A model generated the notes under the pieces. That model searched no databases, was not told the origin of the DNA, and worked only from the letters and a program-made list of their open reading frames with translations. Below are positions 9,901 to 18,540 of a DNA stretch of 64,000 bases, one piece after another. This stretch comes from Phytopythium helicoides (lineage: Eukaryota > Oomycota > Peronosporomycetes > Pythiales > Pythiaceae). A program made the translations under genes and the position numbers. The stretch lies in contig JANFNE010000006.1 of the NCBI GenBank assembly GCA_024867545.1, positions 1,324,001-1,388,000 of the forward strand, in the 5' to 3' direction. Position 1 is the first letter of the stretch; each line of letters opens with the position of its first letter.

Positions 9901-12900
9901 TCCACAGGGATCGAGTCGACGCCAACAGGCACCTCCTCCGGAGCGACCACAGTCAGAGCATCGCCCTCGCTCGTCTCAGCAACAACCACGGTCGTGTCCT
10001 CGTCCGAAGCAGAGATCGAAGGCGTCGAGTCCTCCGACGGAACCTCCACCACAGTCTGAGCACCCGTGTCCGGGTCCGACACAACAAGCACTTCATCGCC
10101 AGAAGGAGTCTCCACCACGTCCGCGATCACAGTCACAAGCTCACCATCGTCGTTCTGCACTTCCACAGGGATCGAGTCGACGCCAGCAGGCACCTCCTCC
10201 GGAGCGACCACAGTCAGAGCATCGCCCTCGCTCGTCTCAGCAACAACCACGGTCGTGTCCTCGTCCGAAGCAGAGATCGAAGGCGTCGAGTCCTCCGACG
10301 GAACCTCCACAATCGTCTGAGCACCCGTGTCCGGGTCCGACACAACAAGCACTTCATCGCCAGAAGGAGTCTCCACCACGTCCGCGATCACAGTCACTAG
10401 CTCACCATCGTCGTTCTGCACTTCCACAGGGATCGAGTCGACGCCAGCAGGCACCTCCTCCGGAGCGACCACAGTCAGAGCATCGCCCTCGCTCGTCTCA
10501 GCAACAACCACGGTCGTGTCCTCGTCCGAAGCAGAGATCGAAGGCGTCGAGTCCTCCGACGGAACCTCCACCACAGTCTGAGCACCCGTGTCCGGGTCCG
10601 ACACAACAAGCACTTCATCGCCAGAAGGAGTCTCCACCACGTCCGCGATCACAGTCACAAGCTCACCATCGTCGTTCTGCACCTCCACAGGGATCGAGTC
10701 GACGCCAGCAGGCACCTCCTCCGGAGCGACCACAGTCAGAGCATCGCCCTCGCTCGTCTCAGCAACAACCACGGTCGTGTCCTCGTCCGAAGCAGAGATC
10801 GAAGGCGTCGAGTCCTCCGACGGAACCTCCACCACAGTCTGAGCACCCGTGTCCGGGTCCGACACAACAAGCACTTCATCGCCAGAAGGAGTCTCCACCA
10901 CGTCCGCGATCACAGTCACAAGCTCACCATCGTCGTTCTGCACCTCCACAGGGATCGAGTCGACGCCAGCAGGCACCTCCTCCGGAGCGACCACAGTCAG
11001 AGCATCGCCCTCGCTCGTCTCAGCAACAACCACGGTCGTGTCCTCGTCCGAAGCAGAGATCGAAGGCGTCGAGTCCTCCGACGGAACCTCCACAATCGTC
11101 TGAGCACCCGTGTCCGGGTCCGACACAACAAGCACTTCATCGCCAGAAGGAGTCTCCACCACGTCCGCGATCACAGTCACTAGCTCACCATCGTCGTTCT
11201 GCACTTCCACAGGGATCGAGTCGACGCCAGCAGGCACCTCCTCCGGAGCGACCACAGTCAGAGCATCGCCCTCGCTCGTCTCAGCAACAACCACGGTCGT
11301 GTCCTCGTCCGAAGCAGAGATCGAAGGCGTCGAGTCCTCCGACGGAACCTCCACCACAGTCTGAGCACCCGTGTCCGGGTCCGACACAACAAGCACTTCA
11401 TCGCCAGAAGGAGTCTCCACCACGTCCGCGATCACAGTCACAAGCTCACCATCGTCGTTCTGCACCTCCACAGGGATCGAGTCGACGCCAGCAGGCACCT
11501 CCTCCGGAGCGACCACAGTCAGAGCATCGCCCTCGCTCGTCTCAGCAACAACCACGGTCGTGTCCTCGTCCGAAGCAGAGATCGAAGGCGTCGAGTCCTC
11601 CGACGGAACCTCCACCACAGTCTGAGCACCCGTGTCCGGGTCCGACACAACAAGCACTTCATCGCCAGAAGGAGTCTCCACCACGTCCGCGATCACAGTC
11701 ACAAGCTCACCATCGTCGTTCTGCACCTCCACAGGGATCGAGTCGACGCCAGCAGGCACCTCCTCCGGAGCGACCACAGTCAGAGCATCGCCCTCGCTCG
11801 TCTCAGCAACAACCACGGTCGTGTCCTCGTCCGAAGCAGAGATCGAAGGCGTCGAGTCCTCCGACGGAACCTCCACAATCGTCTGAGCACCCGTGTCCGG
11901 GTCCGACACAACAAGCACTTCATCGCCAGAAGGAGTCTCCACCACGTCCGCGATCACAGTCACAAGCTCACCATCGTCGTTCTGCACTTCCACAGGGATC
12001 GAGTCGACGCCAACAGGCACCTCCTCCGGAGCGACCACAGTCAGAGCATCGCCCTCGCTCGTCTCAGCAACAACCACGGTCGTGTCCTCGTCCGAAGCAG
12101 AGATCGAAGGCGTCGAGTCCTCCGACGGAACCTCCACCACAGTCTGAGCACCCGTGTCCGGGTCCGACACAACAAGCACTTCATCGCCAGAAGGAGTCTC
12201 CACCACGTCCGCGATCACAGTCACAAGCTCACCATCGTCGTTCTGCACTTCCACAGGGATCGAGTCGACGCCAACAGGCACCTCCTCCGGAGCGACCACA
12301 GTCAGAGCATCGCCCTCGCTCGTCTCAGCAACAACCACGGTCGTGTCCTCGTCCGAAGCAGAGATCGAAGGCGTCGAGTCCTCCGACGGAACCTCCACCA
12401 CAGTCTGAGCACCCGTGTCCGGGTCCGACACAACGAGCACTTGGTCACCACCTGGAGCTGACACCACGTCTGCCACCACAGGAACCAGGTCACCATCGTT
12501 GTTCTGCACTTGGACGACAATGCTATCGGCGCCAGCAGGCACATCCTCTGGAACGACGACAGGAAGGACGTCGCCCTCGCTAGTCGTAGCAGCAACCACG
12601 GTGGTGTCTTCAGTCGAAACAGCAGCCGTCGTATCCACCTCCGGAGTGTTGTACTTCTCGAGAAGGTAGTCCGGAATCGAGATCGTCGCACGGTCGCAGT
12701 CGTCGAGTTTCGAGTACAGCTTGTCCAAGGTATCAGACGTCACCTTCACTTTTTCCGACTTGAGCGCCTTGAACGCTGACACAGCGCAAGCCGAGTCCGC
12801 GTCGTACAGGTCGTTCAGCTGGGACACCAGGTCGTCCTTGATGTCATCCGGCAGACTCGAACCCGACACTTGGTCGGAGCCATCGTCGTAGTGCGTGCTC

Positions 12901-13274
12901 AGCTTCGTCAGGTACTCGGTCTGCGTGACGACGCCGTTCTTGTTCATATCGATCTCCGAGAACGACGGGTAGTACGGGTCGTCCAGCTCCGACACGAACG
13001 ACGGGATCGACAGCGACGACCTCGCCTGAGCACTCAGCTGCTGGGTCTCCTCACTGGCACTAGCCGTCGTCGCCGTCTCCGTCGTCGCAGCGCTCCCGCT
13101 CCGCATCGAAGCGTAGCCTACAACTCCCGACGCAGCCACCAGGCCGACCGTCGCGGCCGCGATGGCCACGCGCTTCTTCTGGCGGCGCCGAGACGAGCGG
13201 CGGTCGGGGGCAGCCACGCGGCGGATGAACGTGGTCTCCTCATTCTCGCTCCCGTAGTTGGAGGGAGTCTTCAT
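6969..13274 (-). CDS. Giant acidic tandem-repeat membrane-anchored protein, copy 2
   Basis: Single-exon gene of 2,101 residues when started at 13274, the same MKTPSNYGSENEE start as its paralogs. The frame stays open another 112 codons upstream, but those codons are GC-rich leader sequence. Layout matches copy 1: basic N-terminus, hydrophobic anchor at about 36-57, EF-hand loop, then seventeen 87-residue units, a few diverged units, two 92-residue units and the C-terminal helical domain. That domain (MTKDQFKEQIEEHFADQLQE ... VCWSA) is closer to copy 3 (shared FGWYGVYEQAPHF) than to copy 1. The first kilobase is nearly identical to copy 1, while the 3' part differs, so the gene looks like a mosaic. 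Function unknown; a surface or vesicle protein is inferred. Confidence 0.85.
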   Translation of the reverse strand: MKTPSNYGSENEETTFIRRVAAPDRRSSRRRQKKRVAIAAATVGLVAASGVVGYASMRSGSAATTETATTASASEETQQLSAQARSSLSIPSFVSELDDPYYPSFSEIDMNKNGVVTQTEYLTKLSTHYDDGSDQVSGSSLPDDIKDDLVSQLNDLYDADSACAVSAFKALKSEKVKVTSDTLDKLYSKLDDCDRATISIPDYLLEKYNTPEVDTTAAVSTEDTTVVAATTSEGDVLPVVVPEDVPAGADSIVVQVQNNDGDLVPVVADVVSAPGGDQVLVVSDPDTGAQTVVEVPSEDSTPSISASDEDTTVVVAETSEGDALTVVAPEEVPVGVDSIPVEVQNDDGELVTVIADVVETPSGDEVLVVSDPDTGAQTVVEVPSEDSTPSISASDEDTTVVVAETSEGDALTVVAPEEVPVGVDSIPVEVQNDDGELVTVIADVVETPSGDEVLVVSDPDTGAQTIVEVPSEDSTPSISASDEDTTVVVAETSEGDALTVVAPEEVPAGVDSIPVEVQNDDGELVTVIADVVETPSGDEVLVVSDPDTGAQTVVEVPSEDSTPSISASDEDTTVVVAETSEGDALTVVAPEEVPAGVDSIPVEVQNDDGELVTVIADVVETPSGDEVLVVSDPDTGAQTVVEVPSEDSTPSISASDEDTTVVVAETSEGDALTVVAPEEVPAGVDSIPVEVQNDDGELVTVIADVVETPSGDEVLVVSDPDTGAQTIVEVPSEDSTPSISASDEDTTVVVAETSEGDALTVVAPEEVPAGVDSIPVEVQNDDGELVTVIADVVETPSGDEVLVVSDPDTGAQTVVEVPSEDSTPSISASDEDTTVVVAETSEGDALTVVAPEEVPAGVDSIPVEVQNDDGELVTVIADVVETPSGDEVLVVSDPDTGAQTVVEVPSEDSTPSISASDEDTTVVVAETSEGDALTVVAPEEVPAGVDSIPVEVQNDDGELVTVIADVVETPSGDEVLVVSDPDTGAQTIVEVPSEDSTPSISASDEDTTVVVAETSEGDALTVVAPEEVPAGVDSIPVEVQNDDGELVTVIADVVETPSGDEVLVVSDPDTGAQTVVEVPSEDSTPSISASDEDTTVVVAETSEGDALTVVAPEEVPVGVDSIPVEVQNDDGELVTVIADVVETPSGDEVLVVSDPDTGAQTVVEVPSEDSTPSISASDEDTTVVVAETSEGDALTVVAPEEVPVGVDSIPVEVQNDDGELVTVIADVVETPSGDEVLVVSDPDTGAQTVVEVPSEDSTPSISASDEDTTVVVAETSEGDALTVVAPEEVPAGVDSIPVEVQNDDGELVTVIADVVETPSGDEVLVVSDPDTGAQTVVEVPSEDSTPSISASDEDTTVVVAETSEGDALTVVAPEEVPAGVDSIPVEVQNDDGELVTVIADVVETPSGDEVLVVSDPDTGAQTVVEVPSEDSTPSISASDEDTTVVVAETSEGDALTVVAPEEVPAGVDSIPVEVQNDDGELVTVIADVVETPSGDEVLVVSDPDTGAQTVVEVPSEDSTPSISASDEDTTVVVAETSEGDALTVVAPEEVPAGVDSIPVEVQNDDGELVTVIADVVETPSGDEVLVVSDPDTGAQTIVEVPSEDSTPSISASDEDTTVVVAETSEGDALTVVAPEEVPAGVDSIPVEVQNDDGDLVTVIADVVETPSGDEVLVVSDPDTGAQTVVEVPSEDSTPSISASDEDTTVVVAETSEGDALTVVAPEEVPVGVDSIPVEVQNDDGDLVTVIADVVETPSGDEVLVVSDPDTGAQTIVEVPSDIPTPGLRGSADQEVVQILDDSGNFVTTIADVVDTTSDSKLLEVPFSGGTSADETISASDDTPSLVVGTTTDGDELLVNIPDSIVDNSDSVVVQVQNDDGDFVKVIADVVESPTGEDVLVVADPDTGAQTIVEVPSDDSTPSIDIGADSIPSDDTDVVAATTTDGDVIPVIVPEDLPASGEDVVVQVQNDDGDFVPVIADVVESPTGEDVLVVSDPDTGAQTIVEVPSDDSTPALRGAEENNAAEYMTKDQFKEQIEEHFADQLQELKSTALQAEVDAASIPAKLQALEDCINEAAEKFGWYGVYEQAPHFSDAIDWVGSVCWSA
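7951..12423 (-). repeat. 261-bp coding tandem repeat array, about 17 units
   Basis: Same unit as in copy 1, with landmarks at 7978, 8239, 8500 and so on every 261 bp to 12415. Variant markers show a three-unit higher-order repeat: the CCACAATCGTC variant (giving TIVEVP) lies near 10310, 11093 and 11876, each 783 bp apart, and the CACCTCC/CACTTCC variant alternates in the same rhythm. A PVG-for-PAG change clusters in neighbouring units (near 9661 and 9922, and again near 12010 and 12270). Confidence 0.95.
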
Positions 13275-13382
13275 GGCTGGCCGCTGGCAGGCTGGTCCCT
13301 CGCTCGGGTCGAGAGGCGCAGCGGCTGGCTTGGCTCGGTGTTTCCTCGACGGCGCAAATCGAGTAGTGAGCCGCTCGGTCGG

Positions 13383-13928
13383 TCGCAGGCTGTCACGCTC
13401 GTCACGGCCCCATCGCTCGCGTTTCACGCTCGACAAGATCGGAGCCCCCTGCGCGCCCCCATGAGCCCCGAGCTGCCATCCGCCGCCACTCGTCGCCGCG
13501 ACCCTCTGACGAGTCGCGCGATCTTTCCACTGCCGCCGGAGGGTCGCGCGCTCAGCTGCGGATGCGCCGCTCGCCAAGATCGCGCGCCGCCCGCCCGCGT
13601 CCGTCCCCACCGCTCGCCAGGCTCGCGCTCGTCACCCGCGAGCGATCCGCGAGCTGACCGCGCCGCCGCCGCCATGCTCATTGGTTGCCCTTTTCGAGAA
13701 AGTGCAAATGCAAGGTTGTCCTTGTACCGGTAAAAAAAACTGGCGGAGTCGGTATACCGTACTGACCATACCGGTTCTACCGGTAGTATGTGAGACATGC
13801 GCCGTAGAGAAGTCAAGATGACTTGGGTATTGTATGTGGAATAGTGAAAGCGAGTGTAAACGCTCCCGCTGAGCGTGTCGCGACACGCTTCAGGCGCATT
13901 TGGCGACGCGACACCTTCGGAGGGCAGC
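13383..13928. promoter_or_regulatory. Divergent upstream region between repeat-gene copy 2 and ssSPT-like gene
   Basis: A 546-bp stretch between two divergently transcribed genes. It holds the motif GACGAGTCGCGCGATCTT at 13508-13525, part of a short inverted repeat (CGCGAC at 13497-13502, GTCGCG at 13513-13518), near-identical to sites upstream of the other two repeat genes. The half near 13730-13860 is AT-richer and contains several ACCGGT-type repeats (TACCGGT). No coding sequence seen. Confidence 0.4.
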
Positions 13929-14178
13929 ATGATCGGCTACGTGGCGCGCCAGTACCGCTGGTACAAGCTCGAGTTCGGGCTCACGATGCTGAGCTGGTGG
14001 GAGGTGGCCATCTTCAGTACGTGCGCGCGCTTCCGCGCTCCATTTTGAGCCCGCTAACGCCAAAATCCGCGCGATTTTCGCCTGCGCAGACTGCTTCCTG
14101 CTCGTCGTGCTCAGCGTCACGGGCTACTACCTGTACAACCTCGGCACGAGCGTCGCGGGGCTCATCAAGAGCGAGTAG
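13929..14178 (+). CDS. Serine palmitoyltransferase small-subunit-like protein (spliced, 58 aa)
   Basis: Two exons, 13929-14016 and 14090-14178, joined across a 73-bp intron (GTACGT ... GCGCAG). The join restores the codon in ...WEVAIF-N-CFLL. The product begins MIGYVARQYRWYKLEFGLTM and has the pattern of ssSPT proteins: a Tyr-rich N-terminal amphipathic part, the MLxxWExxIFN signature (here MLSWWEVAIFN) and one membrane segment (FLLVVLSVTGYYLY). In animals and fungi such subunits bind the catalytic serine palmitoyltransferase in the ER membrane and stimulate the first step of sphingolipid synthesis. Assignment rests on the motif and size only. Divergent from repeat-gene copy 2; the Rab23-like gene follows about 200 bp downstream. 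Confidence 0.75.
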
Positions 14179-14379
14179 ATGGTGTCCGCGGGCTCCAGCT
14201 CTGGGGCTGCGCGGCTTTCTGTAAATGCACGCGATTTTTTTTTTTTTTTTTTCATTCCTGCGATGGGAATACCCCCTTTGGGTCGAGCTATTTTCTGCTG
14301 TGGGGACCTGCTTGGTGCTTTGCTGTTTCCGTTTTCTCTGTTCATCCACTTGTCTAGTAGCCCACAGACACAGCTCGCC

Positions 14380-15578
14380 ATGGACGTCGACGACTTTGAG
14401 AGTGAGTTCCCACACGCTCGATTTCCGTTGGTTGGACCTGATGCTCACTGCCAGAGCCAGAGAGACTCAAGGTCGTCGTGGTGGGAAACGCTGGGGTGGG
14501 CAAGACCAGCCTCGCTACGCGCTTTGCCAAGCGCTCGTTCTCCAGCGAGTACCACAAGACACTGGGCGCCGAGTTCATGGAGCGCAGCGTGCGGCTGAAA
14601 GACCTAGATGAGACGATCACGCTCTTGATCTGGACCTTGACGAACCAAGAGCAGGCAGAGGGGATCGTTAACGAGTGCTTCCAGGGTGTGGTGACGAGCT
14701 ACTTTGTTGTAGTTGTTCGATCCGTTGACTTTGGTGGTATTACAGGTGCCGGTGTGGCAGTGTACGTATTCTCGACGGTGGACCGACAGTCATTCGACGA
14801 TCTGCCAAAATGGCAGCAGAAAGTCACGGCCGAGTGCGGGCCCATTCAGCAGGTACTTGTCCAGAGCAAGACTGACCTCATGGAACGAGCAGTCGTGACA
14901 CGTGAGGAAGTAGCGGCAATGGGCGAGCAGCTCGGGATGCGAGTATTTCGCGTGAGTGCAAAGCAGAGCGCCAATGTATCGGAAGGTATGGAAGGTCGGT
15001 AGATACATGGCAGTTCTAAGGTCTCACCATCTGGATCTATAGTGCTTGAGCACCTGTGTCGGCAACACCTCGACTGCCGTGCCCAATCCAACGTCGTGGA
15101 GCCAGAAGTACCGCAACCAACAGCGGCAGATATCCTTTCGACCGACAGTAACACGGACTCTACAACATCAAGAGACCTCCGTAACTCATCTCGACGATCT
15201 CGAGTTGGCAGCTCTCAAATTTCTGAGGTGAATATGGAGCGCCGTTCGAGCAAGTCACCGTCGTCTTCTCCAAGTCGCTCAAGGCTGCGGTCCCGATCGC
15301 CAACTGAAGTGTTCCCGTTTCCTTTTTCAGAACTACCACCATCTACTACCTCTCCAACATCTCAACAAGAATATGGAGCTGCAGTCACATGTGCATGGCA
15401 AAGCAATGCCACCGGAGGGGTAGAACTAGTGACAAAGCCAGCCGGAAATCGGGTAAGTACCATCCGAAAAATCGATGATGACCGCGGAGTTGAATTCGAC
15501 ACCATTGAGAGTTCACACCAATCGATTAAGAGTCGAGCCAGCGGCAAGAAGAAAAGAAGAGCTTGCATTGTATCGTAA
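14380..15578 (+). CDS. Rab23-like small GTPase with long tail and CaaX box
   Basis: Four exons: 14380-14401, 14455-14685, 14746-14985, 15043-15578, giving 342 residues (an acceptor 6 bp further on at exon 2 is also possible). P-loop GNAGVGKT is intact. Switch I has TLGAEFMER. The core AVYVFSTVDRQSFDDL and the NVSEVLEHL end of the G domain resemble Rab23, a ciliary-trafficking Rab. The expected switch II WDTAGQE reads WTLTNQE, losing the Asp and Gly of the DxxG motif, and NKxD reads SKTD. A Ser-rich tail of about 150 residues ends in a basic KKKRRACIVS, a likely prenylation site. A GTAAGT inside the last exon (near 15452) might be an unused or alternative donor. Confidence 0.8.
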
Positions 15579-15644
15579 AAGATTCGAATGAAATCTGTCA
15601 AACCACTTTTTTCACGGTTTGTCTAATTTTACCTTGAGGGAATT

Positions 15645-15665
15645 GCTGGTCATTTTTGCCATGTG
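15645..15665 (+). promoter_or_regulatory. Possible oomycete initiator element
   Basis: The sequence GGTCATTTTTGCC about 40 bp upstream of the ankyrin gene's ATG resembles the oomycete initiator core (TCATTY-type). Only the core matches; it is an inference from the known consensus. Confidence 0.3.
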
Positions 15666-15693
15666 CGCTTGAGGAATCAAGAGAGCCGTCAAC

Positions 15694-17988
15694 ATGGCGG
15701 ATGCACTGCGAGAAAGACTTCTACTGATGGAGACTAATCCGCGAAGGCGCAATCGGGGACAAGTGCCCAGTGAAATCGTAGCAGAGGCACTTCGGTTACA
15801 AAGCAACTTTGCGCCACGAGAGCTGTCGTTCAACACGGCTGCCATCTCAGACTGCGGTGAAAGCCTGGAGCAGATGCTTAGTGAAAAGCGCGAGATTCGC
15901 GAGTGCCGCGATATGATGTGGGAAGACCATTATGCGACGCACCTCAATGATGAGCTGGTGCGTTTGACAGCTGCGCGCAAGAAGAAACTCGCGCAGGAGA
16001 CAGCCACTCTATCCCAGCTCACATCGGACTGGGACAAGTGGAGTATGGCTATCGAGCTTCATATGTACGAGTTCCTCAGTGATTCACTTTCGAGAATTGA
16101 CATCGCTCGGCGAAAAGAGTTTTTCAACTCGCGTCACAAGTCTGGGCAGACACCACTGCATCGAGCGTGCAAGACGAATGATGTAGCGCTAGTACAGCTC
16201 TTGATTTCGCTTGGCGCGGAGCTGGTGGCAAAAGATGAGTCTGGAAAGGTGAGACTATATCTCTTTGGCACTGCTAAGATCGCCATTGGTTGTATCTAAA
16301 CTTCTGTCACCTGTGAGCAGACCATATTCCACACCATGGCAGAGAATCGGTTAGCGGCCTTGTTTTGTGTGTTGAACGACCAGCTGACAGATACCACACG
16401 ATCGATTCTAAGTCAAGTGGACAAAAGTGGTGGTTCTGTGCTGCACGCAGCGGCATTAAGTGGATGCAACGAAATCCTAGAGCTACTTCTCACCAACCCA
16501 GATTGTAGCAGTACCCGGGAATTGATTGATCTTCAGAAAGCGACGGACAACAGCACTCCTCTTCATTTTGCCGCTAGAAATGGGCATCTAGCGTGCATCA
16601 AGTGCTTGATGGAGATTGGAGGCGCAAATCCTGCGATCTTGAACCTGCGAGGTTCAAATGCCTTCCATCTCGCTCTCCAGCAGACTTTTGATGTTGAGAA
16701 GCTAGCTGGGGTATTTGTGAGCCAAACTCCACAAGATCTCAAAGATTCAACTTTCAATACAATCGACGACGTCACAGGACAAATGAGCCTTCATACAGCT
16801 ATCATCAAGGGTTTTATCGGTCTTAGCTTGGAACTCATCCAAGACAAAGTAGTTCAGGTGAATACAGCGACCAGAGATGGGGCGTGGAGTCCTTTACACC
16901 TAGCTGTGATGACTGGATCGCTGAAGTTAGTCAACGCACTCCTATCCGCTGGAGCTATTACAGATGTGGTGGATGCGGACGGACAGACACCGTTGCTGCT
17001 CGCATGTCTTGGAGGCAGGCTGGAGATCATTCGTGTCCTATTGGAAAATCACGCAAATCCGGCTCATCAAAACAAGCAGGCGCATTCTGCACTCCACTAC
17101 TTAGCTGCGTTTTGCCGAGATCGGCAGCTACTTGAGGATCTCATTGGTTCAGGCGCTGACGTGCACGCCAAGTCTCTTAAGCTCAACACACCACTCCACT
17201 TCGCGGCGATGAACGGAAACGAGGTGGCTACCCAGGTGTTGCTTGCGCGTGGTGCCAGCCCAAGTGTGATTAATGAAGATAAGCGTAGCGTCGTATATCT
17301 CGCTAAGAAATGGCGCCATCGAGGTGTTGAGGACCTCGTAAAGCCCCCAGAACCTGACATTGCTGGTAGTCCAGCTTCTGGGGTACCAGCTTCACGAGGG
17401 AATCAGCGTCCAGTCACTCCAGTTGCGTCATCGCATCATCGGCAGCTCGCTGGCAGCAGAGCTAAAGCTGTGTCTTCACAAGCAAATGCCTCTCGAATGC
17501 TTGGGCTTGAAACTGATGACTCGGATTCAGACTCTCTGTTCGCATTCGAAGACGACGAGCCGATCGCGCCGCCAACGTACCCTTGGCCAACGGGAGTCTC
17601 GTGGACAAGCCAAAACTTCTCCCAGCTTCGAGAGCGCTTCATGGATCGCAATAATGCAACAAGAGCACCACTTGGCCCAATAGTTGTCGCTCAGGATCGT
17701 CGACCGGCTTGGTCTCCACCGTCGTCACCAATAGCTACAACCAGCAGCACGAAGACCCTTGGAGCACTTCAGCTGACGCGGACAACAAACCGCTTCCTTC
17801 CAGGCCCTGTTCACGTTCCATGGGAGATGACAGTGCCCGTGACAAGCCTCGCAACAGCTCAACGCAAGCTCAAGCCCAGCATCCGGGCCAACATGGGGTT
17901 ACTCCGTGACCACCTGGCTCACGCCCAAGAGCTCCACTGGCCCGACCAAGCCACTCGACTCCCAGTGCGGACTCTGCTCTCCGGCTGA
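15694..17988 (+). CDS. Ankyrin-repeat protein
   Basis: Two exons, 15694-16248 and 16321-17988, with a 72-bp intron (GTGAGA ... GAGCAG) inside an ankyrin repeat; 740 residues. The first 140 residues are helical and charged. About eight ankyrin repeats follow, with the usual signatures: GQTPLHRACKTNDVALVQLL, NSTPLHFAARNGHLACIKCL, WSPLHLAVMTGSLKLVNALL, GQTPLLLACLGGRLEIIRVL and LNTPLHFAAMNGNEVATQVL. The last 180 residues are Pro/Ser/Thr-rich and look disordered. Ankyrin arrays mediate protein binding, so no specific role can be given. It lies 115 bp downstream of the Rab23-like gene on the same strand. Confidence 0.85.
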
Positions 17989-18540
17989 GACGAAGAGCGA
18001 GCATCAACATTAGGTGTTTCATCACTCGAGGATACGATTTCACGCGGATTTGATGCTCTTCCTCGTGACTGTACGACTGCAACCAAGTCAAGCGCGCTTC
18101 AACTTGGCGTGGACGGGGAACATGGCAGCACAAAAATCTCCTTTCCAAGGTCCCAAGCATTAACCATAAAATGTATCACACCATCATTTGACAATCGTTT
18201 ATATCGGGGTAACTCCTTATAGAGGCAAAGAGATCTTCAAGCGTCGTAGAGCCCTGGCCAGTCGATCTTTCGAGCTGCTATTGACCAGTCGCCGCCGCAA
18301 CCGCCACGCGCGACTCGCTGACGAGTCGCGCGATCTTGTAAAGGGTCGGGAGCGGATCCTCGCTGGCAGCTCATGGAGTGGCGCGATCGGTAGGTCAAAG
18401 AGGTGATGGCAACGGGATCTTTGGCTCCATGAGGCGCCTCCATGGTCACTACTCGATTTGCGCCGTCGAGGAAACACCGAGCCAAGCCAGCCGCTGCGCC
18501 TCTCGACTCGAGCGAGGGACCAGCCTGCCAGCGGCCAGCC
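17989..18540. promoter_or_regulatory. Upstream region of repeat-gene copy 3
   Basis: No gene seen. The last 100 bp before the start of copy 3 (from about 18442) match the leader of copies 1 and 2. A perfect inverted repeat lies at 18307-18332: arms CGCGCGACTCG and CGAGTCGCGCG around a 4-base loop. It is about 210 bp upstream of the ATG, at a position comparable to related sites upstream of the other two copies. Confidence 0.45.
18307..18332. repeat. Perfect 11-bp inverted repeat
   Basis: Arms 18307-18317 and 18322-18332 are exact reverse complements separated by CTGA. The right arm extends into GACGAGTCGCGCGATCTT (18320-18337), whose near-copies occur at 13508-13525 and 5836-5853. It could be a protein-binding palindrome, a hairpin or the end of a small dispersed repeat. 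Confidence 0.6.

Noticed and set aside
2127..12423. Regular repeats suggesting a CRISPR array or satellite DNA
   Set aside because: There are no spacers, units abut each other, and each unit is coding and in frame. The genome is eukaryotic.
7781..12583. 1,600-codon plus-strand open frame across the copy 2 array
   Set aside because: Same reason as for copy 1. The minus-strand frame has the start, anchor, EF-hand and conserved C-terminus shared by all three paralogs.
13275..13610. 112-codon N-terminal extension of repeat-gene copy 2
   Set aside because: The other two copies start at the common MKTPSN, and the extension is GC-rich leader sequence whose upstream part is not shared.
14237..14252. 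Poly-T run as a terminator or retroposon tail
   Set aside because: Simple homopolymer between two genes. Others occur near 25509 and 49788, and no target-site duplication or retroelement sequence is next to them.
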